Positions 24,884 to 33,887 of a stretch of 64,000 nt of DNA are shown here, piece by piece. How positions within the stretch are numbered: position 1 is the stretch's first letter; each line of letters begins with the position of its first letter. A program made the position numbers and the translations under genes. The DNA comes from Pseudomonas helleri (GTDB lineage: Bacteria > Pseudomonadota > Gammaproteobacteria > Pseudomonadales > Pseudomonadaceae), in contig NZ_JYLD01000008.1 of the NCBI RefSeq assembly GCF_001043025.1, forward strand, positions 1-64,000, written 5' to 3'. The notes beneath the pieces were generated by a model. It ran no database searches. It was given only the letters and a program-made list of their open reading frames with translations, and was not told the DNA's origin.

Positions 24884-25783
24884 TTAGTCCCAAGGCGATG
24901 CCTTAAGTTTCTGTTCCAGAAAATCCCTGAACACGCGTATGCGCGGGCTCAGGTTTTTGCGGTGGGTGTAGATCAGGTAAATGGGCTCTTTGGACGGGAT
25001 GTCGTAGGCCTGCAGCAAGGGCAGCAGCCTGCCTGCCTTGAGGTCTGCGCCTATATGGAACTGCGCAAGCTTGACGATCCCGCCGCCGTTCAAGGCGATG
25101 TCACGCTGTAAATCCCCTTGGGCAAAGACCGCCTTGGGCTTGATGGCTACCGTGACCGTCTCGCCGTCGACCCTGAACTGCCAGTTGTTCCAGGCACTGT
25201 TAAAGGCAAAGTTAAAGCAGTCGTGGTTGAGCAGGTCTTCCGGGTGATTGGGCGTGCCTTTACGGGCGAGGTACTCCGGGGAGGCGCAGATGATCCACGC
25301 GCTTTCACCGATTTTGCGCGCCACACGGGATGAGTCCGGCAACACGCCGCTGTGAATGGCGATGTCCAGGCCCTGGTCAAAGTGGTCGACATATTGTGGG
25401 CCGACCTGCAAATCAACCGTGAGGCCTGGGTAGGTCGCCATAAACTCCGGCAGCCAGGGCATGATCTGGTGTTTGGCGAAGGTGGTCATGGTGTGGATGC
25501 GTAGCGCGCCGCTGACCTGGGTCGGGAAGGCCTCGGCCAAAGAGTCGGCTTCGGCCATGGCGTTCATGACTTTACGTGCGCTGACCAGGTAGGCCGAGCC
25601 TTCTTCGGTGAGCGTGAGGCTGCGGTTGCCGCGCTGGAACAGGCGCACTTGCAGGCGGTTTTCGAGGCGGCTGATCAGCTTGCTGACGGTGGACGGGGTG
25701 ATTCCGTTCGCCCTGGCGGCCACCGAGAAATTGCCGTGTTCGTGCGCCCACAGGAAGGCTTGCATCTGGGAAAAATTATCCAT
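24884..25783 (-). CDS. LysR-family transcriptional regulator
   Basis: A 299-residue LTTR of the CrgA/DhcR-like group. The HTH at about 5-60 reads MQAFLWAHEHGNFSVAARANGITPSTVSKLISRLENRLQVRLFQR. The effector domain follows from about 90. The start is ATG 25783 with GAG nine bases upstream; more upstream codons give no family resemblance. It lies about 60 bp after the stop of the YdiJ-type gene in the same direction. Its target cannot be told from the sequence. Confidence 0.88.
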   Translation of the reverse strand: MDNFSQMQAFLWAHEHGNFSVAARANGITPSTVSKLISRLENRLQVRLFQRGNRSLTLTEEGSAYLVSARKVMNAMAEADSLAEAFPTQVSGALRIHTMTTFAKHQIMPWLPEFMATYPGLTVDLQVGPQYVDHFDQGLDIAIHSGVLPDSSRVARKIGESAWIICASPEYLARKGTPNHPEDLLNHDCFNFAFNSAWNNWQFRVDGETVTVAIKPKAVFAQGDLQRDIALNGGGIVKLAQFHIGADLKAGRLLPLLQAYDIPSKEPIYLIYTHRKNLSPRIRVFRDFLEQKLKASPWD

Positions 25784-25846
25784 TTTTATTCTCATCGCAA
25801 CGAATGCGAGCAGCCTGCCATCAATCATCCACCCAAACAACTCGCC

Positions 25847-28800
25847 TCACTGGCGAAGGTGGCTCAGCAGTGCCTGCAATGGATGCTGCAACGCTTTGCC
25901 TTCATGGCGCTTGACCTGGCTGCGGCAGGAATAGCCATCGGCAATCAGGTTGCCGCTCGGCATGTGCCGTTCGACCAACGGCTGCCAGGACTGCGAATAA
26001 ATAACCGCCGAGGTCTTGGCGTTGCGGGCTTCATGGCCGTAAGTCCCGGACATGCCGCAGCAGCCGCTGGGCAGCACCTGCAGCGTGAGGCCAAAGCCTT
26101 CGAAAACCTTCTTCCACAGATCAACGCTGCCCGGCTCGTTGGTGCGCTCGGTGCAGTGCGGCAGGAACTGGTACACCTGTGGGGTGCCGTGCTTGAGCGT
26201 ATCGGGCAATGCCGTCACCAGCCACTCTTGCGGCAAGGCCACTTGCGGCGCGCGGCCTTGTTCGAGGGTTTTGGCGTATTCCTGGCGGTACACCAGGGTC
26301 ATGGCCGGGTCGAGGCCCACCAGCGGTATGCCGCTTTGCTCCAGTGCCAGCAAGCCTTTGGCGGTGTTGGCCGCGGTCTTTTTAAAGGCCCCGAGAAAGC
26401 CCTGCACTTGCAACGGTTTGCCGTTGGGCGAGAAGGGCGCGAGGTAAACCTGATAGCCCAGCCGGGCAATCAACTCGATCCATTGCGCCGCCAATGGCGT
26501 CTCGAAATAGCGGGTGAAGGCGTCCTGCACCAGGATCACGCTGCGTTTGCGCTGCTCGTCACTCAACCGTGAAAGGGTTTTCGGCGTGGCGATTTGCACG
26601 TTCCATTGCGCGCACACGGCATGGAAATCCATCAGGCTCAGCAGCGGGCTGTCGACCATGCCGACCACGCGTTCCAGCAGGTATTTAACCGGCGCAGCGC
26701 TCATCAAGGCGTTGTACAGCCTCGGGAAGCGCGCAATGTGCGGGATGCTGAATTCAAGCGAGCCCACGGCGTAGTCTTTGAGCGGGCGCAGGTAACGGCT
26801 GTGGTAGAGCTCCAGAAAACGCGCGCGAAAATCCGGCACGTTGACCTTGACCGGGCATTGCCCTGCGCAGGATTTGCACGCCAGACAGCCGGCCATGGCG
26901 TCATACACTTCGTGCGAGAAGTCTTTCTCGCCCAGCAACCTGGCCAGTGAGTTGCGGGTTCTGCGCAGCACGCCGGTGGAGTAATTGCCCAGCAGGTCCA
27001 CGCCTTGCGCCCCTTGCTGGCGCAGCCATTCACGCATCAGCGAAGCGCGGCCTTTAGGCGAATGGATGCGATCACGGGTGGCTTTCCAGGACGGGCACAT
27101 CGCGTCATCCGGGTCGAAGTTGTAGCAGGCGCCGTTGCCGTTGCAGTGCACGGCGCTTTGGTAGCTTTGCCACACGCGCTCGTCGATTTGCCGGTCCAGA
27201 TCACCGCGCAGCGGCACTTCGTCGACGCGAGTCAGGCGGGCCGTGCTGACCTGCGCCGGGGTAGCGATTTTGCCGGGGTTGAGCTGGTTGAACGGGTCGA
27301 ACGCGGCTTTGATCGCCTGCAACGCCGGGTACAGCGCGCCAAAGTATTTAGGCCCGTACTCAGAGCGCAGGCCTTTGCCGTGCTCGCCCCACAGCAAGCC
27401 GCCGTATTTGTGCGTCAAGGCCGCCACGCCATCGGAAATCGGGCGGATAAGCGCCGCCTGGCGCGGGTCTTTCATGTCGAGGATCGGGCGCACGTGCAAC
27501 ACCCCGGCATCGACGTGGCCGAACATGCCGTACTCCAGTGCGTAACTGTCCAGCAGGGCGCGGAACTCAGCGATGTAGTCCGCGAGGTTTTCCGGCGGCA
27601 CGGCGGTGTCTTCTACAAACGGTTGCGGCCGGGCCTCGCCCTGCACGTTGCCGAGCAAGCCCACAGAACGTTTGCGCATGGTGTAGACGCGCTTCACCGC
27701 TTCACTGCCCACTGCCAATGTATGGCCCAGGCGGCGTACGCCGTTGTCGGTGTTCAAGTGTTCGATAAAGTCATGAACGCGCTGCTCCAGGCGCTCGTTG
27801 TCGTCGTCGCTGAACTCGATCAGGTTGATGCCCAGGGTAGGTGTGGCCGGGTCCTGGGGGAAGTATTCGGCGACGCCATGCCAGACGATGTCTTTCATCG
27901 CCAGCATCAGGACTTTTGAGTCCACCGTTTCGATCGACAGCGGCTTGAGGGCCATCAGCGCCTTGGCATCGCGCAGCGCGTCCATGAAGCTGGCGTAGCG
28001 CACGTTGACCAGAATCGAATGCTGCGGGATGGGCAGCACGTTGAGCTTGGCCTCGATGATAAAACCCAGCGAGCCCTCAGAGCCGCACAGCAGGCTATTG
28101 AGGTTGAAGCGCCCATCGGCTTCGCGCAGGTGGGCGAGGTCATAGCCGGTGAGGCAGCGATTGAGCGGCGGGAAGATTTCTTTGATCAGTTGCTGCTGGT
28201 TATCGGCAATGTCTTGGGCGCAGCGATACACCTCGCCGATCACGTCGTTGCGCTCGGCCTGGCGGTGCGCCAGTTCGTTTGCCAGCGCCTGGCTGTCGAG
28301 GCGTTTGCCGCCCAGCAGCACGGTCGACAGTTCGAGCACGTGGTCGCGGGTTTTGCCGTAGGTGCAACTGCCCTGGCCGCTGGCGTCGGTGTTGATCATG
28401 CCGCCGATGGTGGCCCGGTTCGAGGTGGACAGCTCGGGGGCAAAAAACAGGCCGTGGGCTTTCAGTGCTGCGTTGAGCTGGTCTTTGACCACACCGCTTT
28501 GTACGCGCACCCAGCGCTCTTCGACGTTGATTTCGAGGATGTTATTGAGGTGGCGGGACAGATCGACCACCAGCCCGTCGGTCAGCGACTGGCCGTTGGT
28601 GCCCGTGCCGCCGCCACGCGCGGTCAGCACGACAGAGCGGTACTCCGGCCGCGCAGCGAGTGTGCTCAGGCATTCGACATCGGCGTAATCTTTGGGGAAC
28701 ACCGCAGCCTGCGGCAAGCGTTGATAAATGGAGTTGTCGGTGGCCAGCACGGTTCTGAGGCCGAAATCACTGGCGATTTCACCCTTGAAGCCTTCCGTTG

Positions 28801-28867
28801 TCAGTGCGCTTAGAAAACGTTGGTAAGCGTCATCAAGACGGTGGAGGGGGGCGAGGCGGGCGATCAT
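25847..28867 (-). CDS. ydiJ: FAD/4Fe-4S dehydrogenase, YdiJ-type (D-2-hydroxyglutarate dehydrogenase-like)
   Basis: A 1006-residue protein close in length to E. coli YdiJ (1018), a D-2-hydroxyglutarate dehydrogenase. The FAD PCMH domain is at about 45-270 (LTARGGGTGTNGQSLTDGLVVDLSRHL; ATIGGMINTDASGQGS). A FAD-oxidase C-terminal domain lies at about 270-545, then a Cys-rich region (CNGNGACYNFDPDDAMCP; CLACKSCAGQCPVKVN) for iron-sulphur clusters, and a CCG-type domain (PSGCCGMSGTYGHE). It oxidises a D-2-hydroxy acid and passes electrons to the respiratory chain. AGGA lies ten bases before the ATG. It appears monocistronic or paired with the LysR gene downstream. Confidence 0.88.
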   Translation of the reverse strand: MIARLAPLHRLDDAYQRFLSALTTEGFKGEIASDFGLRTVLATDNSIYQRLPQAAVFPKDYADVECLSTLAARPEYRSVVLTARGGGTGTNGQSLTDGLVVDLSRHLNNILEINVEERWVRVQSGVVKDQLNAALKAHGLFFAPELSTSNRATIGGMINTDASGQGSCTYGKTRDHVLELSTVLLGGKRLDSQALANELAHRQAERNDVIGEVYRCAQDIADNQQQLIKEIFPPLNRCLTGYDLAHLREADGRFNLNSLLCGSEGSLGFIIEAKLNVLPIPQHSILVNVRYASFMDALRDAKALMALKPLSIETVDSKVLMLAMKDIVWHGVAEYFPQDPATPTLGINLIEFSDDDNERLEQRVHDFIEHLNTDNGVRRLGHTLAVGSEAVKRVYTMRKRSVGLLGNVQGEARPQPFVEDTAVPPENLADYIAEFRALLDSYALEYGMFGHVDAGVLHVRPILDMKDPRQAALIRPISDGVAALTHKYGGLLWGEHGKGLRSEYGPKYFGALYPALQAIKAAFDPFNQLNPGKIATPAQVSTARLTRVDEVPLRGDLDRQIDERVWQSYQSAVHCNGNGACYNFDPDDAMCPSWKATRDRIHSPKGRASLMREWLRQQGAQGVDLLGNYSTGVLRRTRNSLARLLGEKDFSHEVYDAMAGCLACKSCAGQCPVKVNVPDFRARFLELYHSRYLRPLKDYAVGSLEFSIPHIARFPRLYNALMSAAPVKYLLERVVGMVDSPLLSLMDFHAVCAQWNVQIATPKTLSRLSDEQRKRSVILVQDAFTRYFETPLAAQWIELIARLGYQVYLAPFSPNGKPLQVQGFLGAFKKTAANTAKGLLALEQSGIPLVGLDPAMTLVYRQEYAKTLEQGRAPQVALPQEWLVTALPDTLKHGTPQVYQFLPHCTERTNEPGSVDLWKKVFEGFGLTLQVLPSGCCGMSGTYGHEARNAKTSAVIYSQSWQPLVERHMPSGNLIADGYSCRSQVKRHEGKALQHPLQALLSHLRQ

Positions 28868-29045
28868 CGGTGGTTTTTCCTGCAGGCAAATTCAGTTCTA
28901 CATTCACTCGGCGCATGGAGCTGGCTAACGCGCTCGCGCGGTGAAATTGATTTGGCAGGATTTTCAGGGTCTTGGCGCCACAAGGCAAACGTATAACGTG
29001 CAGCCTTTGCATGAGGTTTATGCATGAATGGGGGCGCAATCCCAT

Positions 29046-29113
29046 TGTAGGAGCGAGCTTGCCTCGCGATCTTTTGATCGTTTAAAAGATCGCGAGGCAA
29101 GCTCGCTCCTACA
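29046..29113. repeat. paired REP hairpin (REPIN-like)
   Basis: Two REP units in inverted orientation form a perfect 30-bp stem (TGTAGGAGCGAGCTTGCCTC and onward) with an 8-base loop, 14 bp after the stop of 29128-29598. It occupies much of the 260-bp gap 28868-29127 and may act as a 3' boundary or terminator. Confidence 0.9.
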
Positions 29114-29127
29114 CAAGTGCTGTGGGA

Positions 29128-29598
29128 TTACTCGGTGGGGAGTTTTTCCAGGGCGGCGCGCAGGGCGTCTGCGTTGGCGAAGGTTTGCTGCGACACCAGC
29201 GTACCGTTGTCCAGTTGCAACCACAGTACCTGGTCGTCTGCGCCGGGGTATTGGGCGGCAATGTTGCCGTCGCGATCCAGCACGACGCGGTAGCTGTAGT
29301 CACGCATTTTCGGGATGGCAATAAACTTGCCGATCAATGACGGCATGGCATGCACGTCAGCCAAAAAGGCGACATGGCGAGCCTCAAGGTAGCCTTTTGG
29401 CTGGTTTTCCAGGGCTGCTTTTACCAGCTTGGAACCGTCCATGTTGCGGGCCACCAACAGCACGTGGGTGTTGGCGTCCAGGGTGTAAGGCTGGTCGTGC
29501 TGGTCTTGCAGCGTCCAGGGGGTAAGGTGCTCACCCACCGTGGCGGCGAAGCTTTGCATCGACAGGGCGCTTAACAGCAGTAAAAGTGCAATTCTCAC
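29128..29598 (-). CDS. secreted thioredoxin-fold-like protein without redox cysteines
   Basis: A 156-residue protein with a signal peptide (MRIALLLLLSALSMQSFA, cleavage before ATVGE). The mature part reads as a thioredoxin-like alpha/beta protein (LTPWTLQDQHDQPYTLD, HVLLVARNMDGSKLVKAALE, YRVVLDRDGNIAAQYPG) but has no cysteines, so it cannot be a disulphide oxidoreductase. It is probably periplasmic. A YtfJ-like relation is possible. The function is unknown. It follows the hypothetical gene 29611-29979 by about 12 bp and may be co-transcribed with it. Confidence 0.7.
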   Translation of the reverse strand: MRIALLLLLSALSMQSFAATVGEHLTPWTLQDQHDQPYTLDANTHVLLVARNMDGSKLVKAALENQPKGYLEARHVAFLADVHAMPSLIGKFIAIPKMRDYSYRVVLDRDGNIAAQYPGADDQVLWLQLDNGTLVSQQTFANADALRAALEKLPTE

Positions 29599-29610
29599 TG
29601 TGTAGTCTCT

Positions 29611-29979
29611 CTATTTTCGGGTGGTTTTCTGGGCTAGACGTTTGACCCAGTCGCCGCCACAGGCGCGCTGGCATTCGTCTTCGGAGTCATAAAACACGTG
29701 GTTGGCCACCTGACGCACGTTGATATTGGCGTCGGCCAGGGCGCGGGTGGTGAGTTCAACCATAAACCGCGCCTCGCCATCGGCCAGGGCGAAGTCTTTG
29801 TTGACCTGGTTGTCGAACACCCAGACCACCTTCAGGCTGGCCGGGAACGCTTCGAAGTCGACTGAGTGGGTGAGCCAGACAAAGCCCGGAATCTGCCCTT
29901 TGGCGGTTTCACAGGCATCGGTCAGGTGTTTAACCAGGCGACGTTCGATCTGTGCCTGGTTACGTTTGTTCAAAGACAT
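29611..29979 (-). CDS. conserved hypothetical protein
   Basis: A 122-residue basic-start cytoplasmic protein (MSLNKRNQAQIERRLVKHLTD). It has strand-like LKVVWVFDN and acidic-aromatic YDSEDECQRACGGDW near the end. I do not recognise a family. The start at 29979 is set by AGGA nine bases upstream; an earlier in-frame codon at 30015 lacks support. It is followed closely by the secreted protein gene, and divergent from the leader of mqo. Confidence 0.65.
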   Translation of the reverse strand: MSLNKRNQAQIERRLVKHLTDACETAKGQIPGFVWLTHSVDFEAFPASLKVVWVFDNQVNKDFALADGEARFMVELTTRALADANINVRQVANHVFYDSEDECQRACGGDWVKRLAQKTTRK

Positions 29980-30071
29980 GGGTGAATCCTGTGGGCAGCG
30001 GTGGCAAAAGCGCAATTGTACGTGAACTGTCCCTTAGCCATTGATCTACTTCACATCGCTAAAAAGATGCG

Positions 30072-30102
30072 TTTACGTCAAAAGTGCCACCTGAGGTAGA
30101 AT
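30072..30102 (+). promoter_or_regulatory. sigma-70-like promoter candidate for the mqo leader
   Basis: TTTACG at 30072-30077 and TAGAAT at 30097-30102 resemble -35 and -10 boxes with a long 19-bp spacer (18 if TTACGT is taken). Transcription would begin around 30109, right before the structured region. Confidence 0.5.
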
Positions 30103-30108
30103 GTCGCG

Positions 30109-30290
30109 GTTTGAAGGCTGACACCGCCGGTTTTCGCAGCCGGGCAGGCTCTCTGGAAAGAGTTGCAAGAGGTGTCAGTACCAATGGAGTCGCAAGAAGG
30201 TGTCGGGAGTGAAGGAGCTGGACAGGTCAGACCTGTTATCGGCCGCGCCCGGCACTTACCCGAAATGTCACCCAAGTAGCTGAAGCCAAA
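30109..30290 (+). ncRNA. candidate structured leader RNA or small RNA upstream of mqo
   Basis: CTGACACC (about 30118-30125) pairs perfectly with GGTGTCAG (about 30171-30178). The enclosed region holds two possible small hairpins (CCGG../CCGG and CTCTctggaaAGAG), a three-way-junction shape. A second element, ACAGGT-cag-ACCTGT, follows at about 30224-30238. A promoter candidate lies directly upstream. No good open frame and no terminator is seen before mqo (ATG 30477), so this is more likely a long 5' leader than a free sRNA. I could not match it to a riboswitch class. The remainder to 30476 is AT-rich with no gene. Confidence 0.4.
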
Positions 30291-30476
30291 AGCAATAAAA
30301 GATCAGCGCCCAAGGTACATAAAAGTGAGGTCTATAGTGTGCATAGGCCTTATATATCTACCCGGTCCAAGGCCTGATGAGGGGCTCGGTTGCAGGCAAG
30401 CCTGTCCTGTAACCCTGTCCAGTTCTGTTCAGCGCGCCGTGCCGGGTAGATGGCGTTTTATCTTAGGTACGACAAC

Positions 30477-32123
30477 ATGTTAAAGAAGATGAACAAAGGG
30501 CTTTTGGGCCTGGCGCTGACCATGGGCATCACGTCCGTGCACGCTGCCGAGCCAAAGCACGTTGATGTCCTGCTGATTGGCGGCGGCATCATGAGCGCTA
30601 CCTTGGGTGTCTGGCTCAACGAGCTGGAACCCGGCCTGTCCATGGAGATGATTGAACGTCTCGATGGCGTCGCTCAAGAAAGCTCCAACGGCTGGAATAA
30701 CGCGGGTACCGGTCACTCGGCTTTGGCTGAACTGAACTACACCCCTGAAGACAAGAACGGCAACGTTGAGATCCCAAAGGCCATTGAAATCAATGAAGCC
30801 TTCCAGATCTCGCGTCAGTTCTGGGCCTGGCAGGTCAAGAACGGTGTTCTGAAAAACCCTCGTTCGTTCATCAACTCCACTCCGCACATGAGCTTTGTGT
30901 GGGGCGATGACAACATCAAGTTCTTGAAAAAACGCTACGAGGCGCTGCAGGCCAGCCCTCTGTTCGCGGGTATGCAGTACTCCGAAGACGCGGACCAGAT
31001 CAAGAAGTGGGTACCGCTGATGATGGAAGGGCGTGACCCGAACCAGAAAGTCGCGGCCACCTGGACGCCAATCGGTACTGACGTGAACTTCGGCGAAATC
31101 ACGCGCCAGTTCGTGTCTTACCTGCAAACCAAGCCTGGTTTCACGCTGAACCTGTCCAGCGAAGTTAAAGACATCAAGCGCAACGAAGATGGTTCGTGGC
31201 GTGTGGTGTACAAAAACCTCAAGGACGGTACTACCAGCGAAACTGACGCCAAGTTTGTCTTCATCGGCGCGGGCGGCGGTGCCCTGCACCTGCTGCAGAA
31301 GTCCGGTATCCCTGAAGCCAAGGAATACGCTGGCTTCCCGGTAGGCGGTTCGTTCCTGGTAACCGATAACCCGACGGTTGCCGAGCAGCACCTGGCCAAG
31401 GCTTACGGTAAGGCTTCGGTTGGCGCTCCGCCGATGTCGGTTCCGCACCTGGACACCCGCGTGCTGGATGGCAAGCGCGTGATCCTGTTTGGCCCGTTCG
31501 CGACCTTCTCGACCAAGTTCCTGAAAGAAGGCTCGTACTTCGACCTGCTGACCAGCACCACGGCGCACAACATCTGGCCAATGACCAAAGTCGGTATCGA
31601 ACAATACCCGCTGGTTGAGTACCTGGCCGGTCAGCTGATGCTGTCGGACGAAGACCGTTTCAACGCGCTGAAAGAGTACTACCCGAACGCCAAGCAAGAA
31701 GACTGGCGTCTGTGGCAAGCCGGTCAGCGTGTGCAGATCATCAAGCGTGACGAAGAGAAGGGCGGCGTGCTGAAACTGGGCACCGAGATCGTTGCTGCCA
31801 AAGACGGCAGCATTGCCGGTCTGCTGGGCGCTTCGCCAGGTGCTTCGACCGCTGCGCCGATCATGCTCAACGTGCTTGAAACTGTGTTCAAGGACAAGGT
31901 TGCAACCCCTGAGTGGCAAGCCAAGCTGCACCAGATCGTGCCTAGCTACGGCACCAAGCTGAACGGTTCGCCAGAGCGCGTTGCACAGGAATGGGCGTAC
32001 ACCGCCGATGTGCTGCAACTGACTCCGCCGCCGGCCATCCCGGCAGCCAACGGTACACCAGCAGCACCTGCTGAGCCGGCCAAGCCTGCTCCAAGTAACC
32101 CAGCGGCCGACATGGCGCTGTAA
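30477..32123 (+). CDS. mqo: malate:quinone oxidoreductase
   Basis: A 548-residue FAD enzyme that oxidises malate to oxaloacetate and reduces quinone at the inner membrane (TCA cycle). The FAD motif is [14 protein letters not shown] at about 31-44, followed by the family landmarks [23 protein letters not shown] and [21 protein letters not shown]. Residues 1-23 ([23 protein letters not shown]) look like a signal or membrane segment before the FAD domain. The start is ATG 30477 with AGG ten bases upstream. The C-terminal ~30 residues are rich in Pro and Ala. It is monocistronic, ending in a strong terminator. Confidence 0.95.
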   Translation: MLKKMNKGLLGLALTMGITSVHAAEPKHVDVLLIGGGIMSATLGVWLNELEPGLSMEMIERLDGVAQESSNGWNNAGTGHSALAELNYTPEDKNGNVEIPKAIEINEAFQISRQFWAWQVKNGVLKNPRSFINSTPHMSFVWGDDNIKFLKKRYEALQASPLFAGMQYSEDADQIKKWVPLMMEGRDPNQKVAATWTPIGTDVNFGEITRQFVSYLQTKPGFTLNLSSEVKDIKRNEDGSWRVVYKNLKDGTTSETDAKFVFIGAGGGALHLLQKSGIPEAKEYAGFPVGGSFLVTDNPTVAEQHLAKAYGKASVGAPPMSVPHLDTRVLDGKRVILFGPFATFSTKFLKEGSYFDLLTSTTAHNIWPMTKVGIEQYPLVEYLAGQLMLSDEDRFNALKEYYPNAKQEDWRLWQAGQRVQIIKRDEEKGGVLKLGTEIVAAKDGSIAGLLGASPGASTAAPIMLNVLETVFKDKVATPEWQAKLHQIVPSYGTKLNGSPERVAQEWAYTADVLQLTPPPAIPAANGTPAAPAEPAKPAPSNPAADMAL

Positions 32124-32129
32124 AAAAGC

Positions 32130-32167
32130 AGCCCCGCCCAACGACAGTTAGGCGGGGCTCTTTTTTA
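32130..32167 (+). terminator. rho-independent terminator of mqo
   Basis: AGCCCCGCC (32130-32138), a 12-base loop and GGCGGGGCT (32151-32159) are followed by CTTTTTT. This 9-bp GC stem and T-run is a textbook terminator seven bases after the mqo stop. Confidence 0.93.
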
Positions 32168-32208
32168 GCTTCGCAACCTTCCCCGCAACACTCCTTCCTG
32201 CCTAAGCG

Positions 32209-33060
32209 TTACTGCGTGCCGAACAACGCGGTCCAGTAGATGCCTGCATCACTTTTAGGATCGGTCGCATAGGCGGCGCCCAACTCGCGAAATTGCGGGT
32301 TCATGATATTGGCGCAGTGCCCCGGGCTTGCCAGCCAGCCATCGACGACTTTACGTGGCGTGTCCAGACCGGCAGCGATGTTCTCGCCGATTTGCTGGGC
32401 AATGTAGCCTGCCAGTTCTGCGCGATCACCCGGCGTGCCGCCGGTGCGGTCTTTGTGGTCAAAGTAATTGTTGTTGGCCATATCGCGGGTGTGCGTCTGG
32501 GCGGCGGTTTCCAGGGTGGCGTTCCAGGCCAAAGGGCCGGTGGGCGCGAAAGCCTGGGTGCCGCATTGGCGCGGTTGGGTGCGGGCGCTGTTGATCAGCT
32601 CAAGGACCTTTTGGCCCTCTGCCTGAGCATCGCCCAGGCGTGCAGTCAACAGGGGGCGCGCCAGCACGATGCGCCAATCCTGCCCGGTGTGGCTGACGCC
32701 GATGTCGACAAACTGCGGGTCGAGCACCACTTTGCAGAAACTTTCGCGCACGGCTTTCATCGCCGCTTCGGAGTTACGCGGGCCCGAGAGGTTGATGGCT
32801 TGCACGTTGACCATCGGGTAGGCGGCTTGCGCGAGCGATTCCTGCAAATCGCCAAAACCGTTGGCGGGCAGTACCAGACGAATATCAGAGGTCAGCGGGG
32901 GCAGTTCTTGCGACGCTTGGGCGCCGCACGGTTGCGCCTGGCTGCGATACAGGTTGATGGAGTCAACCAGTTGCGATTCTTCGCTGGCCAATGCGCTGGC
33001 GCTGAAGATCAGGCCCAGGCTGAACCCGGCAAGGCGGGTGAGGGTGAAGTGACGGCGCAT
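32209..33060 (-). CDS. secreted CAP-domain (SCP/PR-1-like) protein
   Basis: A 283-residue protein with a signal peptide (about 1-25, FSLGLIFSASALA). The C-terminal CAP domain (about 155-280) shows HTRDMANNNYFDHKDRTGGTPGDRAELAGY, IGENIAAG and SPGHCANIMNPQFRELGAAY, with the conserved His, Glu and His cavity residues. The N-terminal half (about 26-150) contains FCKVVLDPQFVDIGVSHTGQDWRIVLARP and may be a second, degenerate CAP-like domain. Role: extracytoplasmic, unknown ligand. The start 33060 has GAGG eight bases upstream; longer frames upstream overlap the neighbouring gene. Confidence 0.85.
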   Translation of the reverse strand: MRRHFTLTRLAGFSLGLIFSASALASEESQLVDSINLYRSQAQPCGAQASQELPPLTSDIRLVLPANGFGDLQESLAQAAYPMVNVQAINLSGPRNSEAAMKAVRESFCKVVLDPQFVDIGVSHTGQDWRIVLARPLLTARLGDAQAEGQKVLELINSARTQPRQCGTQAFAPTGPLAWNATLETAAQTHTRDMANNNYFDHKDRTGGTPGDRAELAGYIAQQIGENIAAGLDTPRKVVDGWLASPGHCANIMNPQFRELGAAYATDPKSDAGIYWTALFGTQ

Positions 33061-33095
33061 AACGTTGCCTCGGATCGGAATGCGCCCATCATGCG

Positions 33096-33773
33096 TTATT
33101 TCAGGCTGGCCACGAAAGCCTTGGCTTTGGCGGTGAGCTGGTCGATCTGGCGGTCGCGTTTTTTTTCGGCGTCCATCATGGCTTTTTTGCCGTTGCGATT
33201 GAGCAGGTAGGTGTGGATCTGCCGCACCTCGGTAGACTGATACACCGCTGCCACGTCCAGCACGCCCATGAGCCCGTCCGAGCTGTAATCGCGGGTGTTC
33301 ATCAGTACTTGCGGGCCGCGGGTGCCGATGACCTTGAAACCCATGCCTTGCAGGGCGGCGACTTTGCTCACGCTGCAACTCAGTTCGGTGTGCGGGTAGC
33401 GGCGGGTGACTTCCTCCAGCATGGCCTGCATCACGCCCAGGTGGCGATGGCTGGCCAGTTCGGCCATATAGGCCACACCGCAGGCCTGCGGGTCGTCTTT
33501 GTACGGCAAGTACAGGACGAAACCGGTGACCTTCTCCGGGTCTTGCTCATCGGTGGCGACAATCAGTTCTACCGCAATGCCTTTTGAACCGTCGAGGGCT
33601 TGCAGGTACAGGTGCACTTCAAAGCCGATGGCGTACTGATAGATGCTGTAGAGCAGGTTGCTCGGCGCGATTTCCATGGCGCTGATGTCGCTGAGATGGT
33701 CAACGACCAGTTGCATGATCTGCGCGTTGATCGGCTCGCTGATCGGTGTGTCGAAGTGGGTGAGGGTCGTCAT
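33096..33773 (-). CDS. GNAT-like acetyltransferase family protein
   Basis: A 225-residue cytoplasmic protein. Residues about 70-150 (GIAVELIVATDEQDPEKVTGFVLYLPYKDD, CGVAYMAELASHRHLGVMQAMLEEVTRRYP) resemble a GNAT core with the HRHLGVMQAM stretch in the CoA-binding position. The C-terminal tail is a lysine-rich helix (KKAMMDAEKKRDRQIDQ). No substrate can be named. It is followed by the CAP-protein gene about 35 bp downstream in the same direction. Confidence 0.65.
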   Translation of the reverse strand: MTTLTHFDTPISEPINAQIMQLVVDHLSDISAMEIAPSNLLYSIYQYAIGFEVHLYLQALDGSKGIAVELIVATDEQDPEKVTGFVLYLPYKDDPQACGVAYMAELASHRHLGVMQAMLEEVTRRYPHTELSCSVSKVAALQGMGFKVIGTRGPQVLMNTRDYSSDGLMGVLDVAAVYQSTEVRQIHTYLLNRNGKKAMMDAEKKRDRQIDQLTAKAKAFVASLK

Positions 33774-33805
33774 AAGCGTGGCCTGTGAGGCGAGTAAACT
33801 GCTGT

Positions 33806-33874
33806 TGCAGGAGCGAGCTTGTCTCGCGATCTTTTGATTGTTTAAAAAGATCGCGAGGCAAGCTCGCTCCTACA
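33806..33874. repeat. paired REP hairpin
   Basis: Inverted REP units (TGCAGGAGCGAGCTTGTCTC ... GAGGCAAGCTCGCTCCTACA) separated by about nine bases, between the YecA-like gene (stop 33888) and the GNAT-like gene. One arm has C-to-T and T-to-C changes, so the stem is nearly perfect. Confidence 0.9.
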
Positions 33875-33887
33875 GGGGGGAATTGGT

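Noticed and set aside
30118..30180. Glycine or other known riboswitch in the mqo leader
   Set aside because: CTCTCTGGAAAGAG recalls part of the glycine aptamer, but the conserved core of that and other classes I know is missing.
30480..32141. 553-codon minus-strand frame opposite mqo
   Set aside because: Covers the whole mqo gene in antisense; no motif or ribosome binding site, and it starts beyond the terminator.
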